From: Acidobacteriota bacterium
GTDB taxonomy: Bacteria > Acidobacteriota > Terriglobia > UBA7540
Length of the DNA stretch: 56,735 bases
Assembly (NCBI GenBank): GCA_021817045.1
Contig: JAKAWG010000025.1
Span: 1-56,735, forward strand
Direction of reading: 5' to 3'
The position numbers were made by a program, and so were the translations under genes. Positions within the stretch are counted from its first letter, which is position 1. Each line of letters opens with the position of its first letter. Under the pieces are notes generated by a model. The model was not told where the DNA came from. It made no database searches and was given only the letters and a program-made list of their open reading frames with translations. Shown here piece by piece: positions 16,640-24,036 of the stretch.

Positions 16640-17897
16640 GATTGGATCCTCCTGCTGTTCGTCGTGAGACTCCCACTTCAGTCCCCATTAAGTGCCCTCC
16701 AAAGGCAAAGGTCCCGCAACCTTTAGCTCTGAAAAAACGCGCTGGCCGTCCGTCACCTCCCTGGTCTAATGCCCCTGATGCTACGGCCGTAAGGTATGGA
16801 GCTCTGTTTAACCCCGAGAGGTGCGAAGCCCACCTTCGGCCGGTCGCTGGCGCAAACTCTGCCAGCCTTCGAATGCGGGAACGCTCAGGAAGAGCTCCGA
16901 GGCTCGATGTAGGCGGGCTTGCACGTTTCTCAGTTGCGCTGGATTGGGATTTCGAAGCTCGCTGCGAATGCTCGCGCTCAGTCAGATAAACACCAGCGAG
17001 TATAAGAGCGCCTCCGGTTAATGCGCCCGGAGTCAGCCGCTCTCCGATTAGCCATACCCCAAGCCCGGCAGCAATGGCGGGCTGCAAGTAATTGAATGCC
17101 GCTGCCTGCGATGCCGAAAGGATGCGGAGCGCGAAGGCATAGATCACATAGGCGACCAACGAGCCAAAAACGACCATGAAGGCGAGGCCCATCCAAGCCC
17201 GGAGAGGGACTTGTCCCCACTTGACGGCTGAGATTGAACCCACACAGAAAGGCACTAATAGTATTGCGCCCAAACCGAAGGTGAGGGTGCTCAATGTAAG
17301 CGGATCATAATCGTCGCCCGCATCCTTCATGAGGATCGTATAAAGCGCAAAAGATGCGCCGGCACCGAGAAGAATCAAGTCGCCGCTCCAATGGGCTCCG
17401 TTTCCGGAAGCCTGCCCGCCGCCGAGCAGGATGGCGACGCCGGCAAAGGCAATCGCCATGCCCGTACAATTGCGAAGTGTCAGGGACTCGCGTCCGATCA
17501 ACGCGGAGAGCAGGAGCACCATGATGGGCCCTAGCGCCTGGATCAGGCCTGTGTGGATGACAGAGGTTCTGGCGAGACCGCCTAAAAAGCAGATCTGATT
17601 CAGGGTGATCCCCGTAAAAGCCATCAGTCCCAAGAGCAGCCATTGCCGTGCGGTCAGGCGGAGGCTCGCGCGCCCTCGCCACAGGAAAAACAGGCCGACA
17701 TAGAAGATGGCGGCGAGCGCCATCCTCAACTGTGCAAGGGCCAAAGCATCGAGGCCTTCGAGAGCTTCCTTTCCTGCAACGATATTGCTGGCCCAGCAGA
17801 ACGTGGTCACGAGCATGAGCAGTTCGGCTGCCCTCCGATCCGGTGTGCCTTCGGTGTAGTGGCTTCCGGTTTCCGAATTAAATGTCACGCTCGTCAT
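16575..17897 (-). CDS. EamA/DMT family transporter with an odd C-terminal tail
   Basis: About 440 residues. The first 310 form ten transmembrane helices in two EamA repeats (VTTFCWASNIVAGKEAL; QLRMALAAIFYVGLF; LLGAGASFALYTILM), typical of drug/metabolite exporters. The family normally ends just after the last helix, here YLTEREH. The frame instead runs on for about 130 polar, Arg/Ala-rich residues through the intergenic space and into the AhpD-like gene, so a lost stop codon or frameshift is likely. ATG 17897 is chosen because it follows the oxidoreductase stop, although no clear ribosome site is visible. Confidence 0.8.
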   Translation of the reverse strand: MTSVTFNSETGSHYTEGTPDRRAAELLMLVTTFCWASNIVAGKEALEGLDALALAQLRMALAAIFYVGLFFLWRGRASLRLTARQWLLLGLMAFTGITLNQICFLGGLARTSVIHTGLIQALGPIMVLLLSALIGRESLTLRNCTGMAIAFAGVAILLGGGQASGNGAHWSGDLILLGAGASFALYTILMKDAGDDYDPLTLSTLTFGLGAILLVPFCVGSISAVKWGQVPLRAWMGLAFMVVFGSLVAYVIYAFALRILSASQAAAFNYLQPAIAAGLGVWLIGERLTPGALTGGALILAGVYLTEREHSQRASKSQSSATEKRASPPTSSLGALPERSRIRRLAEFAPATGRRWASHLSGLNRAPYLTAVASGALDQGGDGRPARFFRAKGCGTFAFGGHLMGTEVGVSRRTAGGSNHASENRLREGGARRGPGAVES

Positions 17898-17931
17898 GTT
17901 GGCGTTCGAAAAGCTACAGCAGGTCAAGCGG

Positions 17932-18696
17932 CTAGTAGCCCGCAAATTCCTCGGTCCTGATATTGTCCTCGTCTACTCCCCAGTCAACCAGCATCGTCCT
18001 CATGGCTGCGACCATCCCGGGCGGTCCCGCAACGTAGTAAATCGCGTTGGTAGTACTTGGGTCGGAGGCTTTGAGAGCCTTCAAGTGCTTCGAAAGCATT
18101 GCCGGGCCGATGATTCCTGTTTCTCCGGCCCATTCACTGTGTGATTGTTCCATCGCGGTCATAGTCGGGACGTAGTTGTAGTTCGGGTTCTGTTTTTCGA
18201 TCTCCGCCAGCTCTTCCAGGAAGGGAGCATCTTCCGGCCGGTTGTTTGAGTGGAAGAGGACGATTCGGTGAGGGAGCCTCTCGTGCGCCGCCCTCAAAAC
18301 AATGCTGCGAAAGGGAGTGATGCCAATGCCTCCTGCCAGGAGGATTGCAGGCTTCTGGCTGTTATTGTGTAGAACCAGATCGCCAAACGGCCCTTCAATC
18401 TGCACTTCCGTCTGGAGGGGCATAGATGCCAATACTCGCTTGCATGCCGTGTTCCGCATGCGTGTCGCAACCATGATCGTTTCTTCGTGGGGTGCGCTTG
18501 CAATCGAAAAGCCACGCACGTTTCCCTCCGCGTCCGTTTCGGGCGGGTGAAGCAGGGTAATATCGACGAACTGGCCAGCCTTGAAGCTCCATTGGGGAGG
18601 CCGCCCGAAGCGAAAAGCCATCGTCTCCTCCGCAATTTCCGATCGACTCACCAGTTTCGACTTAAATACCGGCCACGTAGCTTGTGCCGTGCTCAT
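17932..18696 (-). CDS. FAD/NAD(P)H-binding oxidoreductase (ferredoxin reductase-like)
   Basis: 254 residues. An FAD-binding barrel (FKAGQFVDITLL; the RxxS-type motif RGFSIASAPHE) precedes a nucleotide-binding domain (LLAGGIGITPFRSIV, then YYVAGPPGMVAAM) and a C-terminal EEFAGY. No 2Fe-2S domain is present, so it is a stand-alone flavin reductase that must pass electrons to a separate partner. GGAG lies before ATG 18696. The start overlaps the DUF488 stop (ATGA). A truncated copy of this gene follows another DUF488 gene at 47.6 kb. Confidence 0.92.
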   Translation of the reverse strand: MSTAQATWPVFKSKLVSRSEIAEETMAFRFGRPPQWSFKAGQFVDITLLHPPETDAEGNVRGFSIASAPHEETIMVATRMRNTACKRVLASMPLQTEVQIEGPFGDLVLHNNSQKPAILLAGGIGITPFRSIVLRAAHERLPHRIVLFHSNNRPEDAPFLEELAEIEKQNPNYNYVPTMTAMEQSHSEWAGETGIIGPAMLSKHLKALKASDPSTTNAIYYVAGPPGMVAAMRTMLVDWGVDEDNIRTEEFAGY

Positions 18697-19109
18697 ATCA
18701 ATTCTCCCTTCATCAGGTTTGTGGATGGCATGGAATTACTCGCTGGGTGAGCTGCCATTTGTCCAAGCTTTGAATCAAGATATTCCTTGAGTACCGCGGC
18801 GTTGTTGTGCTCTGTGTCGGGAGAGCTGTGAAGCAACCCAACGGTGCTGTGGCTAGCCTCTTCCAAGAGAATTCTCCATGCCTCCGGGTGGGCATCTAAC
18901 TCAGTGAAATACCGGCGGCAGAATTCCGGCCATTTGTCGCGGTTCCGGTCAAACCAGGCGCTCAAGCCGGCGCTTGGTGCGAGCTCTTTCAGCCAACCCT
19001 CGAAATGCAGCCTGGCTCCCTTTCGACCTTTGGGCCAGGACCGCTCAATGAGGAATCTCCTGGTGTAGAGAGCTCCTTTGCGATCGTATAAATTTCTGAT
19101 AGTAATCAT
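18693..19109 (-). CDS. DUF488 family protein (YeaO-like)
   Basis: About 138 residues. ITIRNLYDRKGALYTRRFLIERSWPKG, the later FEGWLKELAPSAGLSAWF, and LLHSSPDTEHNNAAVLKEYL match the YeaO branch of DUF488, small soluble proteins of unknown function. The second residue cluster reads RSWPKG where most relatives have RLWPRG. ATG 19109 begins at the conserved strand; 19142 is an alternative. Translation is coupled to the downstream oxidoreductase gene. The same pair recurs at 47.2-47.8 kb. Confidence 0.85.
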   Translation of the reverse strand: MITIRNLYDRKGALYTRRFLIERSWPKGRKGARLHFEGWLKELAPSAGLSAWFDRNRDKWPEFCRRYFTELDAHPEAWRILLEEASHSTVGLLHSSPDTEHNNAAVLKEYLDSKLGQMAAHPASNSMPSTNLMKGELI

Positions 19110-19160
19110 GAGAGACGGTCTCGCAACAATATTTACTCGCACAGGTCTCAGGTGCGACTC

Positions 19161-19412
19161 TCAGTTGTTCCTACTCCTGTTGTGTCCCGCCAAGGCCGCG
19201 CGGACGGGAGCGCCTTGCAGTGGCAGACTCGGCGACAGTTTCGCTTGCGATGCCATTGCTGAAAGCCAGGCCTCAGAGATGGTACGAAGAACCGACCAAG
19301 CGGACTCGACGCCGTAAGACGCTGCGACAAATGTCGCTGTAATGGCAAACAGAATGCCCCCAATGGCAGCGACAAGCGCTGCACAGGTAACACTGACAGC
19401 TATCATGTACAT
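19161..19412 (-). CDS. Small predicted membrane protein, function unknown
   Basis: 83 residues with one hydrophobic helix (about residues 3-30, rich in Ala/Val/Ile) and a polar tail. ATG 19412 is preceded by a strong GAGGAGAGG site. The same frame stays open to 19703, so a longer protein of 180 residues cannot be excluded. No family is recognised. It precedes the DUF488-oxidoreductase pair on the same strand. Confidence 0.45.
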   Translation of the reverse strand: MYMIAVSVTCAALVAAIGGILFAITATFVAASYGVESAWSVLRTISEAWLSAMASQAKLSPSLPLQGAPVRAALAGHNRSRNN

Positions 19413-20048
19413 AGGTCCTCTCCTCTCTCGATTCGTGGCCTCTCTACAGGGCCGCGATCTGATCACTTCAATTGGCTTAGCCGCCGGATTGGTAAGAATC
19501 CTCCGGACTGTACGTGCAATTTTGTCAGCCTGCGCGTGAAACGCCGGTTCCGTCGCCGCAAGGCTGGCCGCAAACATTGTGCTGTCCTTAATCAGCGCGT
19601 CCCGCTGACCAGCCGATGTCTTCTCCCCACCGCTCATAATGTTTTCGCACATGGCGCGTGTCCCTGATGCAATCGGCCTTTTAGAAAGCAAGGCTATGAC
19701 CAAAAATGTCTGTCATCGGACCCGATGTACCAAGCTGTTGAAAAACAGGGGGCTAGCCTGAAAGCTCTTACTGGAGACGATTGTATGCGCATAAAGCGAA
19801 ACAGCTTGAGGTGGCAGTTTTGCCAAAATAGCGACATCGCCCTCCCGGGGGGCTCTTACACCTACGCACGTTGCTTCAATTGCCTGAGAAATGGACCTTG
19901 AGTTCGAGGTATTCTGCGTGCCTAAATGGCCCTGGAGCACAGCAACCATGCCATCCAATCCGTGGGTTTTCCGTGAGCGTAAACGTGACCCGGTGTGTAG
20001 GTAAATGTACAGGCCTTGTGCTGTGGTTGTTATCTATGCGCGGAGCAC
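19413..20048. other. Region without a convincing gene
   Basis: Minus-strand open frames extend into 19430-19703 and over 19713-19958, but neither shows a recognisable family or a clear ribosome site. I see no RNA gene or repeat. Confidence 0.4.
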
Positions 20049-20282
20049 TCAACAACTAATGACAGTGAAGAACAAGGTTGCTCCGTCAGAAATGTTGTAG
20101 AAAGCAAGCGTTCGCCTGTCGTCAAGAGGCGTACTCGTATTTCCTGAAAGGAGCAGTCCGCAACGGTAGGCAGGTGGAAATTCGAATGCTTCCGCGGCCC
20201 GCTGAGTGATCTCCGCTACTTTTGTGTCCGAGTTAAACGCAAACAATTTAAGCCCTCGTGCTGAGTGAATAGAGACCGTCAT
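20049..20282 (-). CDS. Ubiquitin-like beta-grasp small protein
   Basis: 77 residues with a good ribosome site (GAGGTGGG, about 7 bases before ATG 20282). The chain lines up with ubiquitin over its whole length. An N-terminal strand pair (VSIHSARGLKLFAF) is followed by a helix (TKVAEITQRAAEAF), then FPPAYRCGLLLSGN against ubiquitin's IPPDQQRLIFAGK, LDDRRTLAFYNISDGATL against LEDGRTLSDYNIQKESTL, and a last strand ending FFTVISC. It ends in Cys with no Gly-Gly tail, so ubiquitin-type conjugation is not predicted without further change. No E1, E2 or JAB protease gene lies nearby. Function unknown. Confidence 0.7.
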   Translation of the reverse strand: MTVSIHSARGLKLFAFNSDTKVAEITQRAAEAFEFPPAYRCGLLLSGNTSTPLDDRRTLAFYNISDGATLFFTVISC

Positions 20283-20644
20283 GTTAGTCCCACCTCAAGG
20301 TTAATGATGTCGCCCCTCTAATCCTCAGCAACTCGGGACCCAACGGGACCGATTGTTTGCTCTGTTTGCTTGTCGTGGTCACGGGGGTGCTGCACTAACT
20401 GGGCCGACTGCAGCGGCCTATCAGTCGGTCACCATCCCCTGGCCCTTATAACTGATATTGAGTGCGGCCATTGCAGCGATGACAACAGTGTCTCGGCCAA
20501 GCTCTGCCAGGCATTCTTTCGCACCCAAAAGCCAGGCATCTGCGGCCATATTTGGTCAAAACTGTCGGTTGCGGGTTGCAAAGCCAGCACACTCATTCCT
20601 GACTCATCATGGAAACCGCCAGTGCATATCCCTGAAAGACGCTT
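20283..20644. other. Intergenic stretch, possibly permease debris
   Basis: Around 20450-20490 one plus-strand frame reads LILSAAIAAMTTV, resembling a membrane helix of APC amino-acid permeases, but no continuous gene is present. This may be the decayed 5' part of the pseudogene that follows. Nothing else is seen. Confidence 0.3.
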
Positions 20645-21038
20645 ATGTTGCAAGACATTCCGATTGTGACTTGGGCTTTGGCAGCGCGCTTGCTTTTACT
20701 GTTGTATGCAAGCCGCTGCGAGACGGCCGGGCCTGCTCGGCTGGGTGGGTTGATCATGCCGAAGACCAAGCTGATGGTTGCACTTCGAGACAGTTCTTCT
20801 GTTGAAGAACTGATCGGCCTGGCTGGCCAACTGGCTGCCGGGATGGGCGGGGAAGTGATTGCGTTTCATGTGGTCACAGTGCCAATGGCAACACCTCCAT
20901 CACCGCAATCATCAGCTGAGTGAGTTTCTCCCGGCATCGACGATGCGGTATGTGGTGCATCGTGCTTGCTGCAAGGTGATTATTCAGATTCCAGCTTCCG
21001 GCGCGCGGACGTATGAACCGGGCCTGAAGGGAGTCTGA
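20645..21038 (+). pseudogene. Remnant of a permease / universal stress protein fusion
   Basis: One frame gives a hydrophobic end (LLLLLYASR) followed by a universal-stress-protein start (KLMVALRDSSSVEELIGLA, then GEVIAFHVVTVP) and stops at 20923. A different frame just downstream encodes STMRYVVHRACCKVIIQIPASG, which reads like the last strand of the same kind of domain (relatives end VVHHAPCKVIV). APC permeases with a C-terminal USP domain have this order. The middle of the domain is missing and the frame changes, so the gene is broken. Confidence 0.55.
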
Positions 21039-21082
21039 AGGCCGTTGCTCAAGCGGGAGCGGCCTGACGGAGGAATGAGACT

Positions 21083-21586
21083 ATGAAGATTCTGCTCGCA
21101 CTCAGCCAGTCCGAAGCTTCGGAGGCGGCGATGAATTTCCTGATGAGCCAGATGGCCGTACGAGGAACGGAACTACGCCTACTTTATGTTTTGGACCCTT
21201 ATCCAGAACGGCTGGCGACGAGGATGGGGAGCGACGACGCCCCGGATTTCACCTCGGCGCGAAGGAAACAACTGGAGTTGGGGGAGAAATTGGTCTCTCA
21301 AGCTACCGAACAACTCAGCTCAGCCGGCTTTGCAGTAACCTCTTCGATTAAGGAAGGTGATGTTGAGGCACTGATTATTGAAGAGGCGAAAAGATGGCGT
21401 GCCGACCTGATCGTGGTCGGCTGGAGGGAACGGAAGGGCATCCGGAGTCTCTTCTCGGCAAATATATCCGAGGATGTGTCCCGCTATGCTCCGTGTTCTG
21501 TCATGGTTGTGCGAACGCCACCCTGGGTGAGAGGGTTTTCCTGTTCTTGTACTGGTGAAAGTGCTCTAACTTCGAGCGCAGCGTGA
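21083..21586 (+). CDS. Universal stress protein (UspA family)
   Basis: 167 residues. The N-terminal strand ILLALSQSEASEAAMNFL, the central DVEALIIEEAKRWRADLIVVGWRER and the final DVSRYAPCSVMVVRTP outline one USP domain. The usual nucleotide loop GSxGxxG is replaced by GWRERKGIRSLFSANI, so ATP binding is doubtful. The last 20 residues after RTPPW look like extension. GGAGG precedes ATG 21083. It heads the plus-strand stress cluster. Confidence 0.88.
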   Translation: MKILLALSQSEASEAAMNFLMSQMAVRGTELRLLYVLDPYPERLATRMGSDDAPDFTSARRKQLELGEKLVSQATEQLSSAGFAVTSSIKEGDVEALIIEEAKRWRADLIVVGWRERKGIRSLFSANISEDVSRYAPCSVMVVRTPPWVRGFSCSCTGESALTSSAA

Positions 21587-21686
21587 CCGCGGACTGCCTG
21601 TAGTGGCCGCCCCGCGCGAGGTGGAGCATGAACACGGAAACCGCACGTCCTGTTTTCGCTCACTGTAGCCATTATGGGAGCGTAGT

Positions 21687-21992
21687 ATGTTGATGGAACT
21701 AACGGTTATTCCTCTGGCGCGCGGACCGTCGATCGGCGCGGATATTGCTGAACTGGTAGGCATCATCGACGAAAGCGGGATGCCGTATAAGGTCACCGCT
21801 TTCGGAACGCTGATCGAAGGCACGTGGGATCGCTTGATGATGCTGGGCAAGAAATGCCACTCCGCCATCCGGAAAAAGACAGATCGAGTGGTCATCCTCA
21901 TCCGGCTCGAGGACTATGCCGACCGAACGGACCTCCTTACCACCACGGTCGCCCACGTCGAAACGCAGCTTGGCCGCAGTGTGAAGCAGTGA
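21687..21992 (+). CDS. MTH1187/YkoF-type thiamine-binding protein
   Basis: 101 residues. LMELTVIPLARGPSIGADIA, then MPYKVTAFGTLIEGTWDRLM and KTDRVVILIRLEDYADR are diagnostic for the MTH1187 (DUF77) ferredoxin-like family, members of which bind thiamine or related ligands. GGAG lies before ATG 21687. No TPP riboswitch is visible upstream. Confidence 0.9.
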   Translation: MLMELTVIPLARGPSIGADIAELVGIIDESGMPYKVTAFGTLIEGTWDRLMMLGKKCHSAIRKKTDRVVILIRLEDYADRTDLLTTTVAHVETQLGRSVKQ

Positions 21993-22095
21993 TCAGAAGC
22001 CAAGAAACCAGCGCTTCTCTGGCGAAGTTGATAGCGCCCGGATGGATAGGGTCATAGTTTGGCGCACGAGTGTGAAATTCATTGGAGGTAAAGCT

Positions 22096-22506
22096 ATGGA
22101 ACCTGAGCATACACAGAGCGGCGGGACCGATCAGCCACAAGAGGCATCAATTGGAACCCAAGGCCACTCGGGTACCTTTGATATTGAGAAAGAACTCGAT
22201 GAATTGCATCGAAGCACAGACTGGCAGCGCGGCATTGCCCGCAAGGTGGTCATTCGTTACCCGGATTTTCAGATCACTTTGAGGGCGATGAAGGCGAACA
22301 CCCGCATCCCCGAGCATCACAATCCCGGGAGGATTTGCGTTCAAACTGTTCGCGGGCACATCCGCATGAACGCCGACGGCAGACTCTTCGACCTGCCACA
22401 GGGCAAAGCCCTGGTACTCGATCAAGCGGTGACTCACGACGTCGAAGCGGTCGAGGAGAGCGCATTTCTGCTGACTGCGGCGTTGCCGGCCAGTTGTCAG
22501 CATTAG
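22096..22506 (+). CDS. Small cupin domain protein
   Basis: About 136 residues. After a polar N-terminus, a cupin barrel shows IRYPDFQITLRAMKANTRIPEHHNPGR, the metal-binding His cluster EHH, then VQTVRGHIRMNADGRLFDLPQG and LDQAVTHDVEAVEESAFLL with a further His. Substrate unknown; such lone cupins are often stress-linked. GGAGG lies upstream of ATG 22096. The rhodanese gene starts 75 bases downstream. Confidence 0.85.
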   Translation: MEPEHTQSGGTDQPQEASIGTQGHSGTFDIEKELDELHRSTDWQRGIARKVVIRYPDFQITLRAMKANTRIPEHHNPGRICVQTVRGHIRMNADGRLFDLPQGKALVLDQAVTHDVEAVEESAFLLTAALPASCQH

Positions 22507-22580
22507 GCATGGTCGGCAGACAGCCGCTTACGTCGGCCGTTCGCCCCTGGGAAAGGGCTATTCGAAGGAGCACGATACCC

Positions 22581-22934
22581 ATGGAAAGCCGTACCAAAGC
22601 CTCCATTCGTCGCATTGGAATTGACGAGCTGATGCCGCGAATGAAGAACCTCGTCTTCATTGACGCGCGCAGTACGACAGCCTTGGCGAGGAATCCGCTG
22701 CAGGTGCCTGGAGCGGTTCATGTCTCAGTGAAAACGTTCGATGAGAAGGTCGGGCTCTTGCCGCGAGACCGGGCCATGGTCACCTACTGCACCTGAAGCG
22801 GAGAGAAAACGAGCGCCCGTGTGGCGCGCGAATTGAAGGAGCGCGGGTTTCGAGAGGTCTATGCTCTGCGCGGTGGTTTCAAAGCCTGGCGAAAAGCAGG
22901 TTTGCCGGTCGAGGCTCTAAAGAATCACGAGTGA
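22581..22934 (+). CDS. Rhodanese-like selenoprotein (in-frame TGA read as selenocysteine)
   Basis: 117 residues if TGA at 22794-22796 is read through as Sec72; conventional calling stops there. The N-terminal part has the rhodanese strands NLVFIDARSTTA, GAVHVS and AMVTYCT. Past the TGA the same frame continues SGEKTSARVARELKERGF, then YALRGGFKAWRKAGLPVE, the exact C-terminal half of a rhodanese, to TGA 22932-22934. Relatives have CTCP-N/H-E here, so the TGA replaces the second loop Cys, giving C-T-U. An AAGGAG site precedes ATG 22581. The likely role is thiol/persulfide redox chemistry. No selenocysteine machinery lies in the window. Confidence 0.8.
22797..22830 (+). promoter_or_regulatory. 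Candidate bacterial SECIS hairpin
   Basis: Sixteen bases after the TGA, GCGCC (22813-22817) pairs with GGCGC (22823-22827) around the loop CGTGT; an outer CG/CG pair extends the stem past one mismatch. Bacterial SECIS elements lie in this distance range and need a G at the first or second loop position, which is met here. It closely matches the hairpin of the second rhodanese gene. Confidence 0.6.
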
Positions 22935-23183
22935 TTTCTCGCAATAGACTTCATTTGTTCCAGTGTAGACAGTCCAGCACGTTCCGAGTCTGCTTGCATC
23001 GTCACCGGCTGTGGTAGCGGTCGACGCCCGGGCAGGCTTGCCAAAAGCTGCTTCCCGGCGCCGTTAGTTAGGGCTTCGGAATACTCGAAGGGCGCGACGG
23101 TTCTTATTTGAGTTATGACACCAGGCTGCTGCTACGACTTAGCCCTGTCCCGCCTGAGGAAATCCTTGTTCTGAGGTAAAACC

Positions 23184-23618
23184 ATGGAGGAGACCGGACG
23201 GCGTCAGATTCTGCTGATTGACGGTGAATGTGATTTGCTTACACGGTTAAAGATATTGTTGGCAGATGAAGGATTGGACGTCGCGACCGCATGGGGTGGG
23301 AGGGAAGCCTGGGAACTGCTTGGCTCGAAAAGGTTTGATCTGATCCTTCTGAGCGAGCATCTTCCAGACACCAGCGGTCGCGCACTCTGGCAGCTCCTGA
23401 GAAGAATTCCTTCCCAAACCGAATTGGCTCTCCTTCGGGGCAGCGATCCGATGACTGCAGATGTGCGGGCACTTCTCAGGCCTTTTGCGGAGCATTGCGT
23501 GTTACCGCGAAGTACGCCGGCGCGCATTGTGGGTGCGGTCGTTCATTGCCTTCGGTGCCAAGCAACGAAGTTTTTCGCATCCGGTACAGCCGCTGAAACG
23601 CGTGGTGGCGACTCCTGA
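23184..23618 (+). CDS. Response-regulator receiver-like protein lacking the phospho-acceptor
   Basis: 144 residues with a receiver fold: ILLIDGECDLLTRLKILLADEG, then VATAWGGREAWELL and FDLILLSEHLPDTSG. The position of the phosphorylated Asp (normally LILLDxxLPD) is Ser, and the acidic pair at the start reads DGE, so phosphorylation by a histidine kinase is unlikely. No output domain follows; the C-terminal 25 residues are unstructured. GAGG lies before ATG 23184. Confidence 0.75.
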   Translation: MEETGRRQILLIDGECDLLTRLKILLADEGLDVATAWGGREAWELLGSKRFDLILLSEHLPDTSGRALWQLLRRIPSQTELALLRGSDPMTADVRALLRPFAEHCVLPRSTPARIVGAVVHCLRCQATKFFASGTAAETRGGDS

Positions 23619-24036
23619 ACCAGTATTGCAATCAGATCGTCTTGTTCGCTGAGTCGCGAATGGGTTCGACCCGGCACTCGCTGCAAAGAGGGCTTCGAGC
23701 GGCGCAGATCTCCCTGCTAAACGTCGTCGCCTGATAACTAAATCAGGTCCATCGCCTGCGTGGAACCAACTTAACCAGATCCTGCTCCACCTGCTCCGGC
23801 GTCTTTCCGCGCGAAAGTCTCAATTGCCTTGTTGCCACGCGAAACACGTGGCCTACACTCCTCTCTGATGAGAGAACTCAACAAGCTGCTTCGTATCGCT
23901 TACATTTTCTTGGAAAACGAATCGCTCGACCCACGCACGCAGGCCGGAAAGAGGCAGTGACGCCGGGAGATTTCCAGTGTGACCTCAAGGGTTGAGCGCG
24001 TGGGAGATTTCGTATTCAGGAGGCACGGCGACCCGT
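23619..24036. other. Gene-poor stretch containing an nth fragment
   Basis: Apart from the endonuclease III fragment on the minus strand, I see only a 31-codon open frame near 23,867 with no recognisable family. Confidence 0.5.
23743..23850 (-). pseudogene. Fragment of an endonuclease III (nth) paralog
   Basis: The minus strand encodes HVFRVATRQLRLSRGKTPEQ, then VEQDLVKLVPRRRWT and a stop. This matches HVFRVATRRLKLSCGRTPEE... of the intact nth gene 1.2 kb away, including the residues just after its catalytic Asp. Upstream, the match breaks at VDT, and nothing follows downstream. It differs from the intact gene at many positions, so it is an old or foreign paralog rather than a recent copy. 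Confidence 0.8.

Noticed and set aside
19713..19958. 81-codon minus-strand open frame
   Set aside because: No ribosome site, no family and no context support.
23650..23680. GGGTTCGACCC, resembling a tRNA T-arm
   Set aside because: The stem does not pair correctly around a 7-base TTCGACC loop, and no anticodon or acceptor stem is found.
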